Shown piece by piece: positions 1 through 6,409 of a stretch of 7,938 bases of DNA (positions are counted from its first letter, which is position 1; each line of letters starts with the position of its first letter). The stretch is taken from assembly GCA_011524615.1 (NCBI GenBank), contig WTJZ01000214.1:1-7938 (forward strand), given 5' to 3'. The notes under the pieces were generated by a model, which made no database searches, was not told the DNA's origin, and was given only the letters and a program-made list of their open reading frames with translations. The stretch is from Akkermansiaceae bacterium. Its GTDB lineage: Bacteria; Verrucomicrobiota; Verrucomicrobiia; Verrucomicrobiales; Akkermansiaceae. The position numbers and the translations under genes are program-made.

Positions 1-783
1 ACTTTGATCCCCTCGACAGTACAACCGATCGACGATCTTTCTGAGTTAGGCGACTTCCTTGGGTTGAGTTCTCCACCGGCGGTGATGGAGTGCTTCGATA
101 TCTCTAATGTGTCATCTAATCACATAGTCGCCTCTATGGTGCGGTTCGAGAATGGATCTCCGGCAAATAGTAAGTACCGTCGTTACCGGATTAAAACAGT
201 GAAAGGGCAGGATGACTTTGCCTCGATGGCTGAGGTCGTGCGTCGTCGTTATAGTAGACTGCTCCGAGAGGGAGCGAAGAAGGCTAAGGAGATGGGGATC
301 GAGGAGAATCAGGAATCGGTCTCAGACTTTGCCCAACGCGTGCGTGCTAACTTGCCTGATCTCATTATTGTGGATGGAGGTAAGGGACAACTGAGTTCAG
401 CCGTGAGAGAGTTGCGCCAGCTCGGACTCTCTGGGCAGCCCATCATAGGGCTCGCGAAGCAGTTTGAAGAGGTCTTCTTCCCTGGCGAGTCGGACTCTCT
501 CCGGATCCCACACAGCAAGGGGGCGTTAAAGCTCCTCCAGCGGATCAGGGATGAAGCGCACCGCTTTGCTAATAATTATAACGAGCTCTTGCTCCGTAAG
601 CGTATCAGGGAGTCGATTTTGGATGATTGCCCTGGAGTCTCACCTCGTAAGAAGGAGCTCTTATTGGAGAGGTTTGGCTCTGTGGCTCAGCTCCGAAAGG
701 CATCTGTGTCTCAGGTCTCTGCGATCCGAGGGATCTCTGAAAAGGGTGCTGCTGAGATTCTGGATTGGCTAGAGAAGAATTAG
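1..783 (+). CDS. uvrC: UvrC, excinuclease ABC subunit C (C-terminal part, 5' end outside window)
   Basis: UvrC makes the dual incisions around bulky DNA lesions in the cytoplasmic UvrABC nucleotide-excision repair complex. The frame is open at base 1, so about 260 residues of a protein that is usually near 600 are present; the GIY-YIG nuclease half lies upstream. Counting from the codon at base 4, the RNase H-like 5'-incision domain is clear: ECFDIS (Asp32), IIVDGGKGQL (Asp124) and DEAHRFA (His186) match the family's Asp-Asp-His catalytic set. YRRYRIK and DDFASM are also typical. Residues about 206-256 form the helix-hairpin-helix DNA-binding tail (CPGVSPRKKELL, IRGISEKGAAEIL). A charged stretch of about 25 residues between RRRYSRLL and LPDLIIVDGG is longer than in E. 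coli UvrC. The gene ends with TAG, and no obvious hairpin terminator follows. Identification is secure. Confidence 0.97.
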   Translation, partial: TLIPSTVQPIDDLSELGDFLGLSSPPAVMECFDISNVSSNHIVASMVRFENGSPANSKYRRYRIKTVKGQDDFASMAEVVRRRYSRLLREGAKKAKEMGIEENQESVSDFAQRVRANLPDLIIVDGGKGQLSSAVRELRQLGLSGQPIIGLAKQFEEVFFPGESDSLRIPHSKGALKLLQRIRDEAHRFANNYNELLLRKRIRESILDDCPGVSPRKKELLLERFGSVAQLRKASVSQVSAIRGISEKGAAEILDWLEKN

Positions 784-998
784 GGGATGACGTGGTAGTA
801 TAGAGCGTATAAATTGTGGTGGGGATTCCGCAGATTGATAGAGGCAAATTGCGTGGATATGTTATCTGCATGCGAAGTCTACAGAAAATCCTTGTCACGG
901 TCATCGCTCTTGCTATGTATCAACACTCTTATACTCGATTTCTGTGATGCGATGGTATCATAGAAAGGGAGTGAGACACCAAACCTAACTCAACAGCA
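784..998. other. Intergenic region between uvrC and the FucP-like gene
   Basis: There is no convincing gene here; the short frames on either strand overlap flanking genes and have no recognisable product. No T-run terminator is visible after uvrC. The stretch probably carries the promoter and leader of the downstream transporter gene. Candidate elements are TTGTCA at 892-897 and a TATACT box at 930-935, but they are not correctly spaced relative to each other. No good Shine-Dalgarno sequence sits directly before the ATG at 999; the purine-rich AGAAAGGGA at 962-970 is too far away. Confidence 0.6.
930..935 (+). promoter_or_regulatory. Possible -10 box for the FucP-like gene
   Basis: TATACT matches the sigma-70 -10 consensus at 5 of 6 positions and lies 63 bases before the ATG. 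No matching -35 is found at 16-18 bases; TTGCTA at 910-915 is only 14 bases upstream. This is a weak assignment based on consensus matching alone. Confidence 0.25.
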
Positions 999-2480
999 AT
1001 GGCAGATTCTAATTCAGCACCAGTGGTGCCTAAGAAGTACATCATTCCATTTATCCTAGTGACGACACTGTTCGCTCTCTGGGGATTTGCGAATGATATT
1101 ACGAACCCTCTTGTAGCGGTATTCAAAGACGTATTCGTTATTGATAACACCCAATCGACATGGGTACAAATGGCGTTCTATGGTGGATACGCGACGATGG
1201 CGATTCCAGCGGCACTCTTCATCCGTAAGTTCTCTTACAAGATGGGTATCCTTATCGGACTTGGACTCTATGCGCTCGGAGCATTTATCTCTATCCCAGC
1301 AGCAGCAGGTGCTAACTTTAACCTCTTCATTGTTTCTCTCTATGTGATCACCTTCGGTCTCGCATTCCTTGAGACGACAGCGAATCCATACATCCTCTCA
1401 ATGGGTGACCCTAAGACATCGACACTTCGTCTGAACCTAGCACAGGCATTTAACCCGATCGGCTCACTGAGCGGGATGTTCATCGCGGGTACCGTGATTC
1501 TCTCAACCATTCAGGTAGAGGACTTCAAGAACGATGTTGCTACAGAGCTTTCGGCTAAGAACCCAGCGATGGAGGAGAAGGCGGAACTCAATGTACTACC
1601 ATTCCTCAAGGCTAAGCCTCGTGAAGCAAAGGGTGATGCAAGCGTAAAAGCATACGTGGCAGCATTACCTGAAGGCGAAGGTGATGTTACCCAAGCTCTT
1701 GCTGATTTTAAAGATGGTAAGATCAAGTCTTACCAAGGGCAAACTCACTCAGAGTTCCAGAAGGCGGACCTTAAGATCGTCTCTACTCCATACGTAGTGA
1801 TCGGGTGTGTGGTACTTGTTTTCTTCGTGATCTTCCTCATTACCAAGATGCCTAGTACGGCTAAGGCGGATGATGACATCGACGACGCCTTTGGCGCAGT
1901 ACTTGGTCGTCTCTTCAGTAACCCTCGTTACGTTGGTGGTATCATTGCTCCTCCGTTCTATGTTTGTGCACAGATAATGGTTTTGACCTTTAGGATGCAG
2001 TTCTGAGAGGACCAGTTCGCTACGGGTAAGGCAACTGCACAGAACCACAACATCATGGCGATGGTGCTATTCCTCGGTAGTCGTTTCATCTTCACTGGTA
2101 TGCTTAAGTTTGTTTCTCCAGGTGCTCTTCTCTTTGTGCTCAGTGTGGCAGCGATCGCAACGACACTTGGTGCGATCTACATTGATGGCATGACAGGTCT
2201 CTACAGCCTCGTAGGTGTTTCTATCTGTATGTCACTCATGTTCCCAACGATCTATGGTCTTGCTCTTGGTGGTACCGGTAGTGATGCTAAGCTCGGTTCA
2301 GCAGGTCTTATCCTTGCAATCGTTGGTGGAGCATTCATGCCACGTCTACAGGGACAGATCATGGACCTTGACTCATTCATGGGTGTATCTGCTACACGTG
2401 GATCATTCTACCTCCCAGTTATCTGTTTCGTCGTGATCACAGCTTACGGCCTTCTTTGCTTCAAGAAGAAGGAAGCGTAA
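999..2480 (+). pseudogene. FucP-family MFS sugar/H+ symporter, interrupted by an in-frame TGA
   Basis: This encodes an inner-membrane major-facilitator transporter of the fucose/glucose/galactose:H+ symporter (FucP/GluP) family. Family motifs in order are FALWGFANDITNP (25-37), FYGGYATMAIPAA, LETTANPY (124-131, whose Glu aligns with the proton-coupling Glu135 of E. coli FucP), RLNLAQAFNPIG (144-155), and, after the break, AMVLFLGSRF and FMPRLQGQIMD. Translation from ATG 999 stops at TGA 2004-2006. The second half continues in exactly the same frame through EDQFATGKATAQ and to TAA at 2478-2480. Without the stop it would be 493 residues with the single codon unread; E. coli FucP is 438. The surplus is a charged central loop (about 172-260) between the two six-helix halves. 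Around the stop, normally conserved residues are also altered. It could be a recent pseudogene, a sequencing/assembly error, or two polypeptides. Substrate (fucose or another hexose) cannot be fixed from sequence. Confidence 0.85.
1950..2006 (+). other. Cluster of atypical codons ending in a premature TGA within the FucP-like gene
   Basis: Against the usual FucP pattern 'AQFFYVGAQIMxWTFxIQxA', this segment reads APPFYVCAQIMVLTFRMQF and then stop. The apparent changes are Gln to Pro, Gly to Cys (1965-1967), Trp to Leu (TTG at 1983-1985), Ile to Arg/Met (1992-1997) and Ala to stop (2004-2006). No net frameshift occurs. Sequence before and after this patch reads as a normal, well-conserved transporter. 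The comparison rests on remembered family sequences, not on an alignment run here. Confidence 0.6.
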
Positions 2481-2506
2481 TTTGAGATAGAATTTCCTTT
2501 TCAGAC

Positions 2507-2540
2507 AGCTCTGTTTGCCTCAGGTGAACAGAGCTTTTTT
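2507..2540 (+). terminator. Rho-independent terminator after the FucP-like gene
   Basis: Nine-base perfect arms (AGCTCTGTT at 2507-2515 and AACAGAGCT at 2527-2535) can be extended inward by wobble pairs and CC/GG around a TCA loop. A run of six T follows (2535-2540). It lies 26 bases after the transporter stop codon, which is a textbook layout. Confidence 0.92.
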
Positions 2541-2560
2541 ATTAGTAAAACGAGAGAGAC

Positions 2561-3091
2561 ATGCCGAAGCCAGAGATAGACTTAGATAACATCAAGGATC
2601 GTAGTAAGAGTGAGTGGGTAGAGGTCCGAGACTCTGGAATCCACGGGAGTGGAGTATTCGCTGCTAAGGACATTCCAGATGAGACTCGAGTAATGGAGTA
2701 CCTCGGAGAGTATATCGACAAGGAGGAGAGTGAGCGTCGCGCATGGGCTCAGTTAGAGCGTGCTCAAGAGACGGGGGAAGCGGGGGTCTACATCTTCACC
2801 CTGGATGATGACTGGGATATCGACGGGAACTTCGAGTGGAATACCGCGCGACTGATTAATCACTCCTGTGAGCCAAATTGTGAAACGTGGATCGAAGGTG
2901 ACCAGATCTTCGTCTATGCGCTCCGCGAGATTAAGGCTGGTGAGGAGTTACTCTTTAACTACGGGTTCGAGGCAGATACTTGGGAGGATCATCCCTGCCT
3001 CTGTGGATCACAGAACTGTGTCGGCTACATCGTCTGTGAAGATGAGTGGCCCAAACTGAAGGAACTCATCGCAGAAAAAGAGGGAGAATGA
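2561..3091 (+). CDS. SET-domain protein lysine methyltransferase with post-SET zinc motif
   Basis: This small cytoplasmic protein of 176 residues is almost entirely a SET domain, which transfers methyl groups from S-adenosylmethionine to protein lysines. Visible motifs are GIHGSGVFAAKDI (26-38), EYLGEYID (46-53), RLINHSCEPNCE (97-108, the SAM-binding and active-site NHSC motif) and GEELLFNYGF (127-136, catalytic Tyr134). A post-SET CLCGSQNC follows (Cys146, Cys148, Cys153), which with Cys103 can bind one zinc as in eukaryotic SET enzymes. There is no signal peptide or extra domain. The target is unknown; bacterial relatives may modify DNA-binding or ribosomal proteins, but this is not shown here. 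The ATG at 2561 follows GAGAGAG, a weak ribosome site, and begins 20 bases after the upstream terminator, so the promoter must overlap that terminator or the gene depends on read-through. The stop TGA lies in the loop of the downstream hairpin. Confidence 0.93.
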   Translation: MPKPEIDLDNIKDRSKSEWVEVRDSGIHGSGVFAAKDIPDETRVMEYLGEYIDKEESERRAWAQLERAQETGEAGVYIFTLDDDWDIDGNFEWNTARLINHSCEPNCETWIEGDQIFVYALREIKAGEELLFNYGFEADTWEDHPCLCGSQNCVGYIVCEDEWPKLKELIAEKEGE

Positions 3092-3110
3092 GGTACTCCC
3101 TCTCTTTTAA
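3075..3110. terminator. Bidirectional terminator between convergent SET and beta-barrel genes
   Basis: Eight-base perfect arms AGAGGGAG (3079-3086) and CTCCCTCT (3096-3103) enclose a nine-base loop that contains the SET gene's stop codon. A short T-run follows on the + strand (CTTTT at 3104-3108). The A-run at 3075-3079 gives TTTTT on the - strand. The convergent flanking genes fit a shared terminator. Confidence 0.75.
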
Positions 3111-3118
3111 AGGGGTGA

Positions 3119-3739
3119 TTAGAAGTGGAATCTAATACCTGCTTCCGTAAAGCTGTCGTCAATTGCAGTGAAGTTGTAGGTCTCGTAGTTAGAGCCACTC
3201 AGTTGACGATACTGGACGAAGCTGGAAAGATTGCGGGTGAGCTTGTATTCAAACCCAAACATGATCTGGTAGATCAGAACAGATTCCTCTAGATCCACAG
3301 TTGTTGTGGTATCTGACAAGGCTATTTCAGTAGTCAAGGAGCCAATACCTACAGTTCCAAAAATTGTAGCGCTTTTTGAGAGAGGCATTCCTCCTTTAAG
3401 GTTGAAGAGGACGCCACTGTAGTTAGCGTCGTAAGCGTAATTAGAGTCACTATCACTAGCGTCACCGAAGAGAAGCTCGAGTGAGAGGCCGATATCAAAG
3501 TTGCCGGAAGTACTAGTCATCCCGAGTTCGAATGACTTAAGGTCATTAACATTAATCGCATCGATTGCGTTTGTAACAGGTAGACCATTGACAGGATTGA
3601 CCAGGTTTTCAAATACATCAGTAGCCGAAGCAGGATCGCTACCTGCTTGGGCAAAACTACCTCCAATATAGTATTGCGTCGTACTAGCTGCCGCTGCTCC
3701 TACGAGTAGAGCTGATGTGAGTAATGTCGTAAATTTCAT
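3119..3739 (-). CDS. Small outer-membrane beta-barrel protein (OmpA/opacity-like fold)
   Basis: This is a 206-residue exported protein. Residues 1-18 form a signal peptide (Lys2, hydrophobic TLLTSALLVGAAAA, likely cut at AAA/S near 18-19). The mature part has alternating polar/hydrophobic strands separated by Asp/Ser/Thr-rich loops: YYIGGSFA, KSFELGMTS, FDIGLSLEL, GVLFNLKGGM, TIFGTVGIGS, LIYQIMFGFEYKL, SSFVQYRQL and EAGIRFHF. The final Phe is the usual recognition signal for outer-membrane barrel assembly. The size and strand count suggest an eight-strand barrel. A pore, adhesin or structural role cannot be told apart. Only one weak candidate for a ribosome site (ACGAAAAC) precedes the ATG. 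The gene follows the flavoprotein/FeS gene in the same direction but is separated from it by 148 bases with its own -10 candidate and structured leader, so it is probably a separate, strongly expressed unit. Confidence 0.82.
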   Translation of the reverse strand: MKFTTLLTSALLVGAAAASTTQYYIGGSFAQAGSDPASATDVFENLVNPVNGLPVTNAIDAINVNDLKSFELGMTSTSGNFDIGLSLELLFGDASDSDSNYAYDANYSGVLFNLKGGMPLSKSATIFGTVGIGSLTTEIALSDTTTTVDLEESVLIYQIMFGFEYKLTRNLSSFVQYRQLSGSNYETYNFTAIDDSFTEAGIRFHF

Positions 3740-3753
3740 CTGTTTTCGTTGTT

Positions 3754-3837
3754 ATCTAGTTCGATCTGAGAGTCAAATGTGAAATAACTCTCAGATGTAG
3801 AATGGACGTAGTATGATCGAAACTATTCAAACTAGAT
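3754..3837 (-). promoter_or_regulatory. Structured 5' leader candidate of the beta-barrel gene (nested inverted repeats)
   Basis: An inner perfect 10-base stem (ATCTGAGAGT at 3764-3773, ACTCTCAGAT at 3787-3796, 13-base loop) sits inside an outer perfect 8-base pair of arms (ATCTAGTT at 3754-3761, AACTAGAT at 3830-3837). A further GATCGA at 3815-3820 can compete for pairing with TCGATC at 3761-3766. No T-run follows the inner stem on the - strand, so it is not a typical terminator. It would lie in the mRNA leader of the barrel gene, 14 bases before the ATG. Stabilising leader or regulatory fold is inference. Confidence 0.5.
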
Positions 3838-3843
3838 TCATCA

Positions 3844-3849
3844 ATTATA
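3844..3849 (-). promoter_or_regulatory. -10 box (TATAAT) of the beta-barrel gene
   Basis: The - strand reads a perfect TATAAT here. A marginal -35 (TCAACA, 3865-3870, 4 of 6 matches) lies 15 bases upstream. The start point would fall near 3837, at the first base of the outer arm of the leader structure, giving a leader of about 98 bases. Confidence 0.4.
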
Positions 3850-3887
3850 CAGGAGAACGGCGATTGTTGAGTGCGCAAATGGGGTGG

Positions 3888-6200
3888 TTACCCCTCTTCA
3901 TTGATCTGAACAGGGGAGGCCTTGAGTCCGTCGAGGACGGGATCACCATCTTTACCGATGCGACCAAATTGGAGTACTCCTGTAGGGCACTGTTGAACAC
4001 AGGCGGAGCATCGGACGCATTCTGGGTCAGCCATAGGTTGTCCTTTGTTGGCGAAGTTCATGATGTCGATCCCTTGATGGCAAACACTGGTACACACATT
4101 ACACGAGATACACTTCTTCTTGTCGGCAAAGATGCGGAACTTACCGAGACGAGAATAGATGTGCATGAGCGCCGCTAGAGGACATGCGAAGCGACACCAG
4201 ACTCGCCCAGAGAGATGGAAGTAAAAGGCGACTCCTAGCACGCCCGCGAAGACGAGGTCGACGATGAAGCCATAACTCCAATAACCTCCTGCACTCTTCT
4301 TATCGTAGTCGAAGAGCTGTGTGAAGAGGGAGTTAAACAAGTCTACATGCGGGAAGATCCAACCTAAGATGCGTAGTACGAATAAGAGGAGCGCAACCCA
4401 GAGAAAGACTTGGCCAATCATATTAAGCTTATTCCATCGAGGCCCGTGCGGCATCTTATGGCGATGAGTGTCTCCCACTGTTTCGGCGAGTCCTCCACAG
4501 GAGCAGACCCATCCACAGTAGGCGCCTTTGCCCCAGCGTCTCACTGCCCACGGGATGATGACAAAGGTCTGGATGAGGCCGATGGTGAGCCAGATCCACA
4601 TTGGTTCGCTGGTGAATAAGTTATAGACAAAGAGGGGCCATGCGAGGATGAAGCCGTATGCGCGCCAGTAAGCACGAGGATGTCCCCAATCGGGCCACTG
4701 TTGGCTCAGATACTCAGACTGTGCGATATATGGCTCGAAGAGCTGATCCCACCAACTCCCATAGGCGAATGCGCCATTGTATCCTAGGAGTGGGAGGATG
4801 ATCTCAGGAATGATGAAGAGGGGGAGCCATTGGATCACCATGAGGCTCGTGGTCTGAGCCTTGACATACGGAGTCTTACGCCGGCGAATCCTGCGTACTC
4901 CAAAGATGGTGACTAAGATGCAGTAAACTAATGTGTAGTAAAAGGATCGGCTCTTCATCGAGATCGCAAGAGTGCCGAGGATTGTGCTCCGGTCGGCTAC
5001 CTGTGCGCTCCACCAATCGTTGATAGAGGAGAGCCAGTAGGGCATCTGTGATGGCCAGAGCCATTCTCCAACACCGAGTGCGTCTAAGTTGTAGTCTCCG
5101 CTCTTCCACATGTAGAGAAAGGTGAAGAATAGGGCTGATAGGATAGCTGTGATCCACCACTTGACCCCACGTTCGCCAGAGATTGTGATCCCCGAGCGAC
5201 GAAAGAACTCTAATGGCGCCTCGCGGCCTATGAGGGTAAAGACGACATCATTGGGAATGGTATGCGAGGCCCCTGCGCTGTGGTATTCAAAAGAGTCTTC
5301 GGTGATCTGTGTAGGGGTAGACCCGAGCGCCAGAGTGATGGAGCCCTCGGTACTTCGTACGAGGAGGGCTTCTCTATTCTCGGGTTTAGGTCTGGTTAGT
5401 TCTTGCTTGCGATAGCTGAGCGTGACTCGGGCTCCCTGATCTGCGAGTGCGATGGCGGCCTCTACTGCCGAGTCGCCGCCGCCTACAATGACGACGTCTT
5501 GATTCGCATATGTAGCAGGGTCGTGTAGCCGGTTCATGACCTTTGGGAGATCTTCGCCTGGGATAGCGAGCTTGCGGTGATTTCCGCTTCTGCCGATGGC
5601 TACGATGACTCTTATAGCCTTGGTGGCTCCCGAGGAAGAGCTAGAGGAGGGGACGCAGTGGAAGTAGCCTCCCTTTTTTTCGACATGAGAGATGTTGCCT
5701 ATCGTGATGTCGATCTCTGCGCCTTGGAGTTGTTCCTTCATCTCTGCTAGCAGCGACTCCTTCACCCCAGATCGCGATCCATATTGGACGCCACCACTTG
5801 GCGTCATGTCTGTAGGGTAGGTGAAGATCGGTTTCCCTTTGGGGAAGTTTTCGACGGTGTTGAAGGCTTGGCTCGTTTCAAATAGAATGTACTTCAGTCC
5901 CGCTTTTTGTGCCTCCATCGCAGCCGAGATACCAGAGACACCAGCTCCGATAATGGCTATATCGTACGCCTCTACCTCACGCTGTGCCTTATCTCTAGCA
6001 AAGGTGGGTTCCGCGAGAATGCCTCTAACAGCTTGTACTCCCGTTTCTGAGGAGAACTTTAATAAAGGAACTCCACTTAAATCCCCTACAATCCGAATGC
6101 CGGCCACATTAGTAACCCCTTGTTCTCCCACGATAGGGAGTTGTTCCACTGTTCCTGAGGGCCATTTTCCATGTAGCCAATTGTAGTATTTACCAAGCAT
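3888..6200 (-). CDS. Fused FAD/NAD(P) oxidoreductase and NapH/NosR-like membrane polyferredoxin
   Basis: This 770-residue protein combines two electron-transfer modules. Residues about 78-335 are thioredoxin-reductase-like: IIGAGVSGISAA (83-94) binds FAD, VIVAIGRSG (198-206) is the flavoprotein ATG-type motif, and VVIVGGGDSAVEAA (236-249) binds NAD(P)H. The redox CxxC of true thioredoxin reductases is absent. Membrane helices lie near 348-366, 419-435, 452-473, 515-552 (two), 594-613 and 643-662. Two membrane-edge Cys motifs, CGWVCSC (562-568) and CRFAC (669-673), resemble NapH/NosR/RdxA proteins. Two ferredoxin-type 4Fe-4S motifs follow at Cys697/700/703/707 and Cys728/731/734/738. It likely passes electrons from cytosolic NAD(P)H through FAD and FeS centres to a membrane or quinone partner; the partner is unknown. 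A GAAGG ribosome site stands just before the ATG. An N-terminal extension of about 77 residues and a six-Ser loop (185-190) are unassigned. It is divergent from the LamG gene. Confidence 0.9.
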   Translation of the reverse strand: MLGKYYNWLHGKWPSGTVEQLPIVGEQGVTNVAGIRIVGDLSGVPLLKFSSETGVQAVRGILAEPTFARDKAQREVEAYDIAIIGAGVSGISAAMEAQKAGLKYILFETSQAFNTVENFPKGKPIFTYPTDMTPSGGVQYGSRSGVKESLLAEMKEQLQGAEIDITIGNISHVEKKGGYFHCVPSSSSSSGATKAIRVIVAIGRSGNHRKLAIPGEDLPKVMNRLHDPATYANQDVVIVGGGDSAVEAAIALADQGARVTLSYRKQELTRPKPENREALLVRSTEGSITLALGSTPTQITEDSFEYHSAGASHTIPNDVVFTLIGREAPLEFFRRSGITISGERGVKWWITAILSALFFTFLYMWKSGDYNLDALGVGEWLWPSQMPYWLSSINDWWSAQVADRSTILGTLAISMKSRSFYYTLVYCILVTIFGVRRIRRRKTPYVKAQTTSLMVIQWLPLFIIPEIILPLLGYNGAFAYGSWWDQLFEPYIAQSEYLSQQWPDWGHPRAYWRAYGFILAWPLFVYNLFTSEPMWIWLTIGLIQTFVIIPWAVRRWGKGAYCGWVCSCGGLAETVGDTHRHKMPHGPRWNKLNMIGQVFLWVALLLFVLRILGWIFPHVDLFNSLFTQLFDYDKKSAGGYWSYGFIVDLVFAGVLGVAFYFHLSGRVWCRFACPLAALMHIYSRLGKFRIFADKKKCISCNVCTSVCHQGIDIMNFANKGQPMADPECVRCSACVQQCPTGVLQFGRIGKDGDPVLDGLKASPVQINEEG

Positions 6201-6268
6201 ATTACCTTCTTCTCTTTGGTAGAGGGGGTTATCAGCCTAGGTATTCCACAGAATGGATCAATTGTCAG

Positions 6269-6292
6269 CTTTTTGGTTTTTTGGCCAAAAAG
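6269..6292. repeat. Palindrome/inverted repeat TTTTTGGCCAAAAA in the divergent promoter region
   Basis: Bases 6278-6291 form a perfect 14-base palindrome. In addition CTTTTTGG (6269-6276) is a perfect inverted match of CCAAAAAG (6285-6292), so the left half-site is present twice in tandem. Its location between divergent genes suits a regulator-binding site; a chance A/T-rich palindrome is also possible. Confidence 0.45.
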
Positions 6293-6338
6293 AATCAGGG
6301 TGTATTTTGTCGTTATTTGGTTATCTTTATCGATCTTA

Positions 6339-6368
6339 TTGACTGAATAAAAAAATTTATTTCATAGT
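6339..6368 (+). promoter_or_regulatory. Possible sigma-70-like promoter for the LamG protein gene
   Basis: TTGACT (6339-6344, 5 of 6 to the -35 consensus) is followed after 18 bases by CATAGT (6363-6368, 4 of 6 to the -10). The spacer is an A/T tract. Transcription would begin near 6375, about 35 bases before the preferred ATG at 6410. Confidence 0.35.
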
Positions 6369-6409
6369 TCTTGATTTTTTTGAGCAGGGTTGCTTTTGTC
6401 TTTCCACCT

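Larger units (their letters stand above)
6201..6409. other. Divergent intergenic region between the oxidoreductase and LamG genes
   Basis: This A/T-rich region of 209 bases should hold promoters for both flanking genes. For the - strand gene, the GAAGG ribosome site is at 6204-6208 and CTGACA (6263-6268) is a possible -35 with no good -10. For the + strand gene, TTGACT and CATAGT are listed separately. A perfect palindrome lies near the centre. No additional coding frame is convincing. Confidence 0.6.

Noticed and set aside
605..1150. Open frames on the - strand across the uvrC end, the intergenic region and the transporter start
   Set aside because: They overlap conserved coding sequence of real genes, have low-complexity or arbitrary composition, and show no signal or domain.
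2004..2006. TGA as a sense codon (alternative genetic code)
   Set aside because: The SET gene appears to end with TGA at 3089-3091 at the expected domain end, and Trp is encoded by TGG throughout the window.
2004..2037. Hairpin just after the in-frame TGA (CAGTT at 2013-2017 with AACTG at 2033-2037, GC pair extension, bulged C), considered as a bacterial SECIS for selenocysteine
   Set aside because: The position is Ala in FucP relatives, other nearby residues are also damaged, no selenocysteine is known to me in this family, and the stem is short and lies in conserved coding sequence.
3813..4178. 121-codon open frame on the + strand
   Set aside because: It lies mostly antisense to the conserved ferredoxin end of the 770-residue oxidoreductase and has no recognisable motif.
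4443..4700. Small-gene or regulatory RNA candidates within the oxidoreductase gene
   Set aside because: The region encodes conserved membrane and Cys motifs on the - strand, and no independent signal was visible.
6371..6409. Upstream TTG start for the LamG protein
   Set aside because: It would add 13 residues in front of an otherwise good signal peptide; the ATG at 6410 with Asn-Ser-Lys-Lys fits export better, and the TTG overlaps the predicted transcription start.
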